A stretch of DNA of 25,728 bases, from the NCBI GenBank assembly GCA_003427395.1, contig BFEA01000201.1, positions 474,099 through 499,826 on the forward strand, read 5' to 3'. Positions within the stretch are counted from its first letter, which is position 1; each line of letters begins with the position of its first letter. Below, piece after piece: positions 20,354 to 25,728 of this stretch. A model generated the notes under the pieces. It saw only the letters and a list, made by a program, of their open reading frames with translations, did no database searches and had not been told where the DNA came from. This DNA is from Chara braunii (Eukaryota > Streptophyta > Charophyceae > Charales > Characeae). Both the position numbers and the translations under genes were made by a program.

Positions 20354-20390
20354 GGACCATTTCTGGATTTGGGCATACTCACATTGCGAC
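20354..20390 (-). pseudogene. U6 snRNA 3'-end-like fragment, at the SINE target
   Basis: GGACCATTTCTGGATTTG, followed by a diverged stretch ending in CATTGCG, parallels the reverse complement of the U6 3' part. With the SINE removed, the 3' side reads GGTCC then AAAATTTT, as after plant U6. Divergence beyond the first 18 nt is high. Confidence 0.45.
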
Positions 20391-20449
20391 CTCAAATCCG
20401 CAAAATATGCGGATATCCACAAAATATGCGGAATGGGGAAGGGCCGATT

Positions 20450-20723
20450 AGAGGGTCGATTAGAGGTTTTGGGCGTGGTTCGCGTCCCAGAAATGGGGAT
20501 TTGGCACTTGGCTGGTCACACAGCGTCATCCAGAAATTGTGCAAGAACTTTTGTGAACGAATTTGAAGAAAATGCGAAAAAAAAAATAGGGCATTTGCGG
20601 TCACGGCAAATCCCCTTGCCCACGGCTTCCCAGGCCGCTGACAAATGGGCACACCAATAGTACATTTGGTACTCTGGCAAATCTGTATGATCTACCCTTT
20701 TGGGGGGGTATTTGGGATTATAG
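20450..20723 (-). repeat. Repeat R1, minus-strand copy
   Basis: On the minus strand, CCCATTTGTCAGCGGCCTG (20651-20633) leads to a GGATTTGCCG...CCGCAAA block and a T-rich part. The plus-strand copy at about 21020-21400 shows the same order of blocks (CCCGTTTGTCAGCGGCCTG at 21029-21047). Function unknown. Confidence 0.6.
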
Positions 20724-20800
20724 GTCCCAGTTTGATTATGCGTGTCATCCTTGGGGCCATCCGAATCTCTTGGGGCCATGCTAATCTTCTGTGTCATTCC
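20724..20800 (-). pseudogene. U6 snRNA fragment with internal duplication
   Basis: The reverse complement shows the U6 blocks AGATTAGCATGGCCCC and AAGGATGACACGCATAA, but ATGGCCCC occurs twice, with AAGAGATTCGG between the copies. The 5' domain is missing and the ACAGAGA box is reduced to ACAGA. No promoter or terminator is seen, so I take it as a rearranged retropseudogene. Confidence 0.7.
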
Positions 20801-20801
20801 T

Positions 20802-20803
<2 letters not shown>

Positions 20804-20837
<34 letters not shown>
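20804..20837 (-). repeat. Poly(T) tract = A tail of the U2 copy
   Basis: T34 on the plus strand, directly 3' (minus sense) of the U2-like head. Confidence 0.8.
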
Positions 20838-20838
<1 letters not shown>

Positions 20839-20906
20839 GGTGGCCCGATGGATCAGGGATCAGATACTACACTTGATCTTAGCCAAAAGGTAAGAGACCA
20901 AGAGAG
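20838..20906 (-). pseudogene. U2 snRNA 5'-region retrocopy, internally deleted
   Basis: 20861-20890, read on the minus strand, matches 30 consecutive nt of the universal U2 5' region (GGCTAAGATCAAGTGTAGTA is its centre, including the branch-point recognition GTAGTA). The rest of the U2 5' half (TTCTTATCAGTTTAAT...) is missing. A remnant of stem II (ATCGGGCCAC) leads straight into the A tail. The 5' end carries a few extra bases (CTCTTA before CCTTTTGG). It cannot make a functional U2. Confidence 0.8.
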
Positions 20907-20929
20907 GGAGGACTTTCTCCCTTGACACA

Positions 20930-20945
20930 GGGCACGCTCACACTG
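20930..20945 (-). repeat. Shared 16-mer upstream of the U2 head
   Basis: CAGTGTGAGCGTGCCC on the minus strand; the same 16 nt are at 21462-21477 on the plus strand, with similar sequence around both. Confidence 0.7.
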
Positions 20946-20989
20946 GGTACCGAAACGGTAAAACTCCCAAAAAAATGTGCACACTGCTG

Positions 20990-21104
20990 GTAACACACAA
21001 TGGTTCCGACCCCAAACACCCTATTCGCAAACCCGTTTGTCAGCGGCCTGCCTGGCCGCGGGTTTGAGGAATTTGCAGTAAAGAGGTTACTTTCTTTCTT
21101 TCTT

Positions 21105-21152
<48 letters not shown>

Positions 21153-21480
21153 CCCAACCGAAAAACGGGCCCAGTGCCCAAGGCTAATATTAAACAAAGA
21201 AAGGGAGGCCGGGGTCCTCACAGTCTACCCGGAGGTAAAGAGGTTACCGCAAAATCCTTCTTTTTTTATTTAATTTTTGTAAATGAATGCAAAGTTGAAA
21301 AGGGAACATGTACGTTCTATATTTGGGGTAACTTCTGTGTGACTGGAAAGCACGGTAGCGACCGTGTCTTTAGCGAAATGGGAACGCAGTGTGACCTGAA
21401 ACGTCCCCAATACCCCAATTCGGCCCAACCCATTTTCGCAATTTATACGGTTTTGCTACCGCAGTGTGAGCGTGCCCACA
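20990..21480 (+). repeat. Repeat R1, plus-strand copy, interrupted
   Basis: Homologous to the minus-strand 20450-20723 segment once the insertion at 21091-21247 is removed: TTTGCAGTAAAGAGGTTAC then CGCAAAATCC joins to match GATTTGCCG...CCGCAAATGCCC. The two copies face each other around the U2/U6 pieces. Confidence 0.55.
21091..21234 (-). mobile_element. Short poly(A) retroposon (82-nt body)
   Basis: GTAAAGAGGTTAC at 21078-21090 and 21235-21247 is a perfect 13-bp target duplication. Read on the minus strand, the insert is an 82-nt body (21234-21153) and a long A tail ending in (AAAG)n. The body contains TTTAATATTAGCCTTGGGC...GGGCCC, which loosely recalls U2 after the branch-point region, but I would not name its source with confidence. 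Confidence 0.8.
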
Positions 21481-21677
21481 GTAGTGGCATGAGTTCTGCC
21501 TGCCCGAGAGCCTCGCTCAGCTCAGGGCTGCGGATAATTTTTGTAAGGGACGCTCGGCCCGCTGCCCGGCTTGGATTTTAATAAAGACTGGTCTTCTTTA
21601 AAAAAAAATGCCCTGCCGCCTTTTTCATGAAGTCCTTCAGGGGGCAGGTCCCACTGGCGAAGAGGACTGGATTCAGC
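21481..21677. repeat. Left copy of the 197-bp artefactual duplication
   Basis: Identical as far as I can read to 21716-21912. Ends exactly where the adapter starts. Confidence 0.92.
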
Positions 21678-21715
21678 CTGTCTCTTATACACATCTAGAT
21701 GTGTATAAGAGACAG
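21678..21715. other. Tn5 mosaic-end junction adapter (library artefact)
   Basis: CTGTCTCTTATACACATCT at 21678-21696 and its exact reverse complement at 21697-21715. This back-to-back 38-mer is the circularisation junction of transposase-based mate-pair libraries. It is not a natural transposon: there is no transposase and no 9-bp duplication of outside flanks. Remove it from any biological reading. Confidence 0.97.
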
Positions 21716-21912
21716 GTAGTGGCATGAGTTCTGCCTGCCCGAGAGCCTCGCTCAGCTCAGGGCTGCGGATAATTTTTGTAAGGGACGCTCGGCCCGCTGC
21801 CCGGCTTGGATTTTAATAAAGACTGGTCTTCTTTAAAAAAAAATGCCCTGCCGCCTTTTTCATGAAGTCCTTCAGGGGGCAGGTCCCACTGGCGAAGAGG
21901 ACTGGATTCAGC
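21716..21912. repeat. Right copy of the 197-bp artefactual duplication
   Basis: Starts at the first base after the adapter and repeats 21481-21677. The true locus should hold one copy, running on to 21913. It includes GGATTTTAATAAAGACTGG followed by an A run. Confidence 0.92.
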
Positions 21913-22071
21913 TCCTGAATCTCGATGGGTTTTGTGCAGAGATGCAGAAAAGCAGATCAATAGCGATTGTCACCTCAGAGTCTCCACCAGCACGTCCAGA
22001 TTCAGGCTTTCATCTCACCGCGGCTTGCCCCTGATGATGGCCGGTGTTCTGACGGCCCGGCCCGGCCCGTG

Positions 22072-22129
22072 TAGGGTGTCCGTCAGTCCAGCTTCACGAC
22101 TAGGGTGTCCGTCAGTCCAGCTTCACGAC
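22072..22129 (+). repeat. 29-bp perfect tandem duplication
   Basis: TAGGGTGTCCGTCAGTCCAG... at 22072-22100 is repeated at 22101-22129. No gene is recognised around it. Confidence 0.9.
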
Positions 22130-22196
22130 TATGGCGTTTTACGCCAATTTCTATGGTGCTTCATTGTATTGTATATCTTTTAATCCTCGGTGGTTT

Positions 22197-22235
22197 TCTC
22201 TCTCTCTTTCTCTTTCTCTTTCTTTCTCTGTTTCT
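22197..22235. repeat. CT-rich simple sequence
   Basis: Imperfect (TCTTTC)n tract. Confidence 0.8.
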
Positions 22236-22342
22236 TGTTCCTTTGTTGACCAAGTGTTTTTGCTTTCGCATTTGCACTTGCATGAATGTTTCTTCACTGT
22301 TGGTTACCCGTAGTGAGACCTGCGCCCTGTGCCCAGGATTCG

Positions 22343-22410
22343 GAGAAGATAGGTTAGCAAGGCCCCTGCGCAAGGATGACACCCATAACCCATAAATCGA
22401 GAAATGGTCC
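22343..22410 (+). pseudogene. U6 snRNA 3' two-thirds, plus strand
   Basis: GAGAAGAT, then CCCCTGCGCAAGGATGAC, CATAAATCGAGAAATGGTCC are U6 blocks in order. A 3-nt insertion (AGG) precedes TTAGCA, and CCCATAA is duplicated where U6 has ACGCATAA. The 5' hairpin and the start of the ACAGAGA box are absent. There is no T terminator and no A tail, so it looks like a truncated or recombined copy. Confidence 0.8.
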
Positions 22411-22534
22411 TTGTTCATTCTAACCTCAATATTTGTCCTGGTGCAACAACCCCTATTTGCAGCACCCAGGATATCCGTGTCCATCTGCATTCAGTTGCGC
22501 ATCCCGACGATCCCGTGATACCACCTGCCATTAT

Positions 22535-22676
22535 TGTTATTATATTAATTATTATTATTATTATTATTATTTTAAATCAGGACCATTTCTCGATTTATGC
22601 GTGTCATCCTTGCGCAGAGGCCATGCTAATGTTCTCTGTATCGTTCCAAGTTTAACGGATGTCCCAAAGGACTCCT
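22535..22676 (-). pseudogene. U6 snRNA retropseudogene, nearly full length
   Basis: The minus strand from 22672 to 22580 gives an almost complete U6: 5' hairpin region with GGACATCCG, intact ACAGAGA, TTAGCATGGCC, CTGCGCAAGGATGACACGC and GAGAAATGGTCC. One base in AGAAGATTAG is changed to AGAACATTAG. The 3' end runs into an A/T-rich (TAA)n tail. CCTGCCATTAT at 22524-22534 and 22677-22687 is a perfect 11-bp target duplication. No USE or TATA-like promoter is expected in such a copy, and the pol III T terminator is missing. Confidence 0.92.
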
Positions 22677-22732
22677 CCTGCCATTATCACGGCAGGGATC
22701 TGAGCCTATACAGCACCCACCCACAACCAGCT

Positions 22733-22914
22733 ATTCAGGGTAGTATACACCACGGGCAATAAAGCCCACCCGCCACCTGCGATTCAGGGTCGTACACACC
22801 CTACACAGCAGGGCCTCGCCTTACGGAGGGCCCTGTACCGCACCCACCAGCAGGGTAGTACACACCCCTACTTAACACTGGCCACAATTCAGGGTAGTAC
22901 ACACCCCTACTTAA
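22733..22914 (+). repeat. Four imperfect copies of an ATTCAGGGTAGTACACACC motif
   Basis: The copies start near 22733, 22782, 22849 and 22887. The last two also share CCCTACTTAA. Spacing is irregular (about 49, 67 and 38 bp). Confidence 0.7.
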
Positions 22915-22926
22915 GACTGACTCTTT

Positions 22927-22956
22927 CCAAAAAAAAAAAAAAAAAAAAAAAAAAAG
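22927..22956 (+). mobile_element. Tail-only retroinsertion (A27)
   Basis: GACTGACTCTTT (22915-22926) and GACCGACTCTTT (22957-22968) agree at 11 of 12 positions and flank CC, A27 and one G. No body is left. Confidence 0.6.
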
Positions 22957-23076
22957 GACCGACTCTTTACAAGAAGCTCACCGCCCTCCATCGTGATGGT
23001 TTCACAGTGTGATGCTTCCCCCGTCCCATCTGAACGTAGGAATTCAGGCACAGAGGAGGGAAGCGGGAACACGTGG

Positions 23077-23105
<29 letters not shown>
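23077..23105 (+). repeat. Poly(A) tract, A29
   Basis: Follows about 110 nt of unrecognised sequence. A clear target duplication is not seen (GAAGCGGGAAC before and AGAGCGGTGAC after are only loosely alike). Confidence 0.6.
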
Positions 23106-23109
<4 letters not shown>

Positions 23110-23177
23110 GGTGACATCCTACTATATCCCGGATTGGGAAAGAAAAAAGTTAACGAACGATAATCCACATGCGACCA

Positions 23178-23245
23178 ACGGGCGTATAGCTCAGTTGCTA
23201 CACCGATGAACAGTTGATTTGCAGACCGACGCTCGAATCCAGATG
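23178..23245 (+). mobile_element. tRNA-like SINE head
   Basis: TAGCTCAGTTGC (A box, 23187-23198) and GCTCGAATCC (B box, 23231-23240) are 44 bp apart, as in tRNA genes. The arms do not fold into a clean cloverleaf (poor acceptor pairing), so this is a tRNA-derived SINE head or a decayed tRNA rather than a working tRNA. Its end and tail are not defined. Confidence 0.6.
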
Positions 23246-23502
23246 CAATCGCGTGAACAGACAAAAGCTTCCCATTTCCACATGCGCCCTCGATGGGCCG
23301 AATGCAGCCTACCCGTAGGACGGATGTGCCCAAGGACACGTCCAATTGGTCATTGCATCAACAACAACATCAGATTCTCCACAATGGTCGATGAAGTCAC
23401 TGCGGTGCCGATCGCTATTACTCTTCCCCGGTGACCGGTCCCATTCCTCACGTAAACGTGATTCGGCCCGCCCCTTCCACTTTCTTCCTCCCCCATGCGC
23501 AC
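23246..23502. other. No gene recognised
   Basis: Possible body of the tRNA-headed element. No ORF or family recognised. Confidence 0.35.
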
Positions 23503-23508
23503 CTCTCT

Positions 23509-23567
<59 letters not shown>

Positions 23568-23612
23568 ACTGTGTGCGCGTGTGTGTATGACTGTGCATGC
23601 GTGTTTGTATGT
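23503..23612. repeat. (CT)n(GT)n compound microsatellite 1
   Basis: Short CT run, then (TG) from 23512 to 23564, then interrupted GT. His/Thr or Cys/Val repeat ORFs here are artefacts. Confidence 0.97.
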
Positions 23613-23698
23613 GGCTGAGTACTTTTCAGGATACTCGCACATACGTTATCTTGGTCTGAGGACCATTCGAGTCCCACGCAATCACGAGAGGCCAATAA

Positions 23699-24133
<435 letters not shown>

Positions 24134-24172
24134 CTTCTTCTTCTTCTTTTTTTTTTTTTTTTTTTTTTTTTC
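24134..24172 (-). mobile_element. Tail-only retroinsertion, minus strand
   Basis: GGATGAAGTT (24124-24133) and GGATTAAGTT (24173-24182) differ at one of 10 positions. Between them lies only (CTT)n plus a T tract, i.e. an A tail on the minus strand. Confidence 0.5.
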
Positions 24173-24192
24173 GGATTAAGTTTGGCATGACC

Positions 24193-24262
24193 CAGCCCAT
24201 GTGGCTGCACGGTACATTCATGACCTGTCGTTGAGCAGCCCTGCGTTCGAATCCTCAGGGAA
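24193..24262 (+). mobile_element. tRNA-like segment with good B box
   Basis: TGGCTGCACGG (A-box-like, 24202-24212) and GCGTTCGAATCC (B box, 24243-24254), spaced as in tRNA. The cloverleaf is incomplete. A T22 run follows at 24345-24366, which could end pol III transcription or be the tail of another insert. Confidence 0.5.
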
Positions 24263-24344
24263 TCAGATGAGAGAAAGAGTGTGACAGCCGGACGAAACAC
24301 GTGAGCAGTCTGCAGTCGGGAGTTGGCTACAACGATGTAGGTCC

Positions 24345-24366
24345 TTTTTTTTTTTTTTTTTTTTTT
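24345..24366. repeat. Poly(T) tract
   Basis: T22; only a weak flanking duplication (GATGTAGGTCC before, ACATGCAGCTCC after). Confidence 0.7.
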
Positions 24367-24499
24367 GACATGCAGCTCCTCTCAGTTCCATGAAGCAAAT
24401 TCGGAGCAAGAAAAGGAAAAAAGAACAGTAGCGATCCAGGCAGAAAGCTCCTTTTTTTAATTTCTTAATAAAAAAATAATTAAAAAAAAGGCGGATGGC

Positions 24500-24725
24500 C
24501 TTGAGGTGTTTATTATCAGCGGACTAACCAGCCCACGTAAATTACCTTCTTCCCCCGAATACAACGTACGGGCATTATAGCTATATTTAGACTGAAAGAT
24601 GCCCCAAATACAGCTATAATTCAAAAAAAAAAAGAAAAAAAAAAGAAAAACAGCTATAATGACCGTGCGTTGTATTCGGGGGAGAAGGTAGTCCGATGGT
24701 AATACCTCGAAGCTCCTTCCGCAAG
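24500..24725. repeat. Inverted pair of the TTGTATTCGGGGG repeat
   Basis: CCCCCGAATACAACGTACGG (24553-24572) on the left is mirrored by the GCGTTGTATTCGGGGG block (24667-24682) on the right. The similarity continues outward (CCTTCTT... and GGTAGTCCG...). The outer arms are ~40 bp of good match and the spacer holds the A tract. Confidence 0.75.
24621..24649 (+). mobile_element. Tail-only retroinsertion
   Basis: ACAGCTATAAT at 24610-24620 and 24650-24660 is a perfect 11-bp repeat flanking TC plus an interrupted A tract of 27 nt. The insert has no body. Confidence 0.7.
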
Positions 24726-24810
24726 ATCTACCAGATAAATTCAAATGTGAAAATAGGAAAAAAGAAGTACAAAGAGAACAACGGCCTCGCTGCACTAGAC
24801 AAAACACTAC

Positions 24811-24930
24811 ATGCATTTGGACCCTTTCTGGACCAAATGCATTCGAAATGTTGGACACGCCCGAATGCACAAGGTACACAGAGGGTCCAAATGCACCTGG
24901 TACACAGAGCGTCCAAATGCATGCAGAGTG
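24811..24930. repeat. ~26-bp tandem repeats with hairpin
   Basis: AATGCAC..GGTACACAGAG.GTCCA is repeated with a 26-bp period (two clear and two diverged copies, to about 24920). At the left edge ATGCATTTGG (24811-24820) and CCAAATGCAT (24833-24842) form a perfect 10-bp inverted repeat. Confidence 0.8.
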
Positions 24931-24962
24931 CTGTGTTGTTGAGCGAGGCCGCAACGAACAGA

Positions 24963-25069
24963 GGGCGTCGCCACACCACTCTCGAAATTTGGAAAAGACA
25001 AACATGTGGTGGGCGCATCTGGCCATGTTCTAACGGGAAGTTCATTTCGAGAGTGCTGTGGCGATGCCC
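24963..25069. repeat. 26-nt foldback
   Basis: Arms 24963-24988 and 25044-25069 pair at 24 of 26 positions, with a 55-nt loop. Both arms contain CTCTCGAAAT or its complement. Confidence 0.85.
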
Positions 25070-25290
25070 AGAAAAAGAACTTAGGCAGAACCAGCAGCGA
25101 TCCCTCCAGGCGGGCAGCACCTTCAAGTTGACGTGCACGATGTTGACGCGGCCCAATCGAATAGAACCCTTCGTGAAGTTGGTGGGGGTCAGACGACGTG
25201 TCAGGAGAGCAGCGTGGAGCCACCTGGAGGTCATGTTCTTGGCCACGTGGTTCCAGCGCTTCACCCCGGAGTGCTGACGTGTAGTGCCCT
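24980..25290 (-). pseudogene. Possible coding fragment, product unknown
   Basis: A minus-strand frame stays open from about 25420 to 24728 (230 codons). Between about 25290 and 25050 its codons end mostly in G or C (SGVKRWNHVAKNMTSRWLHA...), unlike its surroundings, which suggests former coding sequence. A possible splice acceptor (TATTCCAG) lies near 25287-25294. The left part of the same frame translates the 26-bp repeats into Cys-rich peptide and is not credible. I recognise no family; it may equally be chance. Confidence 0.25.
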
Positions 25291-25436
25291 GGAATAGTCG
25301 GGAAGCGAAATAGGTTTGCTTTGTCTGGTTGTTCGTCCGGTCGTTTGTTTTTGACATAAACATGATTACAAATCCAAATTGGAATCTGTCTGCAGCTCGC
25401 CCGCTAAATCCGTATGCCACAAAGAAATCTAGCTAC

Positions 25437-25437
<1 letters not shown>

Positions 25438-25472
<35 letters not shown>

Positions 25473-25728
25473 TTGTTGTTGTTGTTGGAAAGGTTGACAC
25501 TTTATTGCAAACTATTTGGACGAGGCCGGGGAGCTCACAATTCAACCCGGAGTTATCCTGGCAGCCTCAGCCAGTTTCTCTTACGAGCCAAGCTCCACTA
25601 TCAAACTTGCTGCTCCAAATAACTCATCCCAAATGCTGGAAACCAGGTCCAACGTCCTGTCCTTAAATGCTCTCCAGCCTCGTCTCATCCTTTTGGCAAT
25701 ATAATGGTAATGCTTTCCGGGAAAAAAA
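25438..25728 (-). pseudogene. 3' end of a polyadenylated transcript, retrocopied on the minus strand
   Basis: Read on the minus strand from the window edge: an open frame of at least 43 codons ending in LFGAASLIVELGS and TAA at 25583-25581, then about 95 nt of 3' UTR with AATAAA at 25506-25501, then (AAC)5 and an A34 tail (plus-strand T 25438-25471). A poly(A) signal 15-30 nt before a genomically encoded A tail is the mark of a processed copy. The parent gene is unknown to me, and the 5' part lies outside the window. The run at 25721-25728 next to the edge may be an assembly limit. Confidence 0.65.

Noticed and set aside
20838-20906. Functional U2 gene
   Set aside because: The internal part is deleted and it ends in an A tail.
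21678-21715. Possible natural Tn5-like transposon end or terminator hairpin
   Set aside because: The exact engineered mosaic-end sequence, back to back, bordered by an identical 197-bp duplication, is a library artefact.
22535-22676. Functional U6 gene
   Set aside because: A target duplication and a TAA tail flank it, there is no T terminator, and no plant-type upstream element is visible.
23178-23245. Functional tRNA gene
   Set aside because: A and B boxes are present, but the acceptor and anticodon arms do not pair properly.
24728-25026. Cys-rich repeated peptide (CIWTLCVPCAFG) as a small secreted protein
   Set aside because: It comes from the 26-bp tandem repeat; no signal peptide or conserved spacing.

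Overview
This is a repeat-dominated nuclear window from a eukaryote, most likely of the green plant lineage. The evidence is plant-type L1-clade LINEs (DUF4283-like ORF1, APE endonuclease, reverse transcriptase, C-terminal zf-RVT), spliceosomal U6/U2 snRNA copies, tRNA-derived SINE heads and many long A/T tails. A streptophyte alga or early land plant would fit, but I cannot name the species. No intact host protein gene is visible, and essentially every coding segment is a decayed retroelement.

Layout. 114-2713: compound satellite of about 4.5 units with a ~595-bp period; each unit holds two diverged copies (alpha and beta) of one ~125-bp segment. 2848-2996: GA-rich simple sequence. 3557-10205: LINE A (+), with ORF1 (4265-7143) and ORF2 (7337-10205) broken by stops and frameshifts and its 3' end missing. 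10208-18692: LINE B (+), whose ORF2 starts directly where LINE A stops. LINE B seems split: endonuclease, RT and the next region lie at 10.2-13.5 kb, while the zf-RVT end, 3' UTR and 28-A tail lie at 17.14-18.69 kb. Between them lies LINE C on the minus strand (about 17138 to 13527). LINE C is itself split by a 564-bp hAT-like DNA element flanked by 8-bp duplications (14965-15544); removing it restores the LINE C reading frame.

18.7-25.7 kb is a patchwork of short retroposed pieces: a tRNA-derived SINE with a 14-bp target duplication (19875-20364), a nearly full-length U6 retropseudogene with an 11-bp duplication and (TAA)n tail (22524-22687), other U6 and U2 fragments, a U2 head joined to a poly(A) tail next to a scrambled U6, an 82-nt poly(A) retroposon with a 13-bp duplication (21078-21247), and several A/T tracts flanked by target duplications with almost no body. 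The window ends in the 3' part of a polyadenylated transcript copied on the minus strand (25438-25728).

One feature is an assembly artefact: 21678-21715 is the 38-bp Tn5 mosaic-end (mate-pair junction adapter) sequence, with the same 197 bp on each side. About 235 bp should probably be removed there.

How it fits together: the LINEs supply, or once supplied, endonuclease and reverse transcriptase. The SINE, U6/U2 copies, tail-only inserts and 3'-end retrocopy carry the marks (A-rich tails, 11-14 bp duplications) of trans-mobilisation by such enzymes. All three LINE copies here are inactive.
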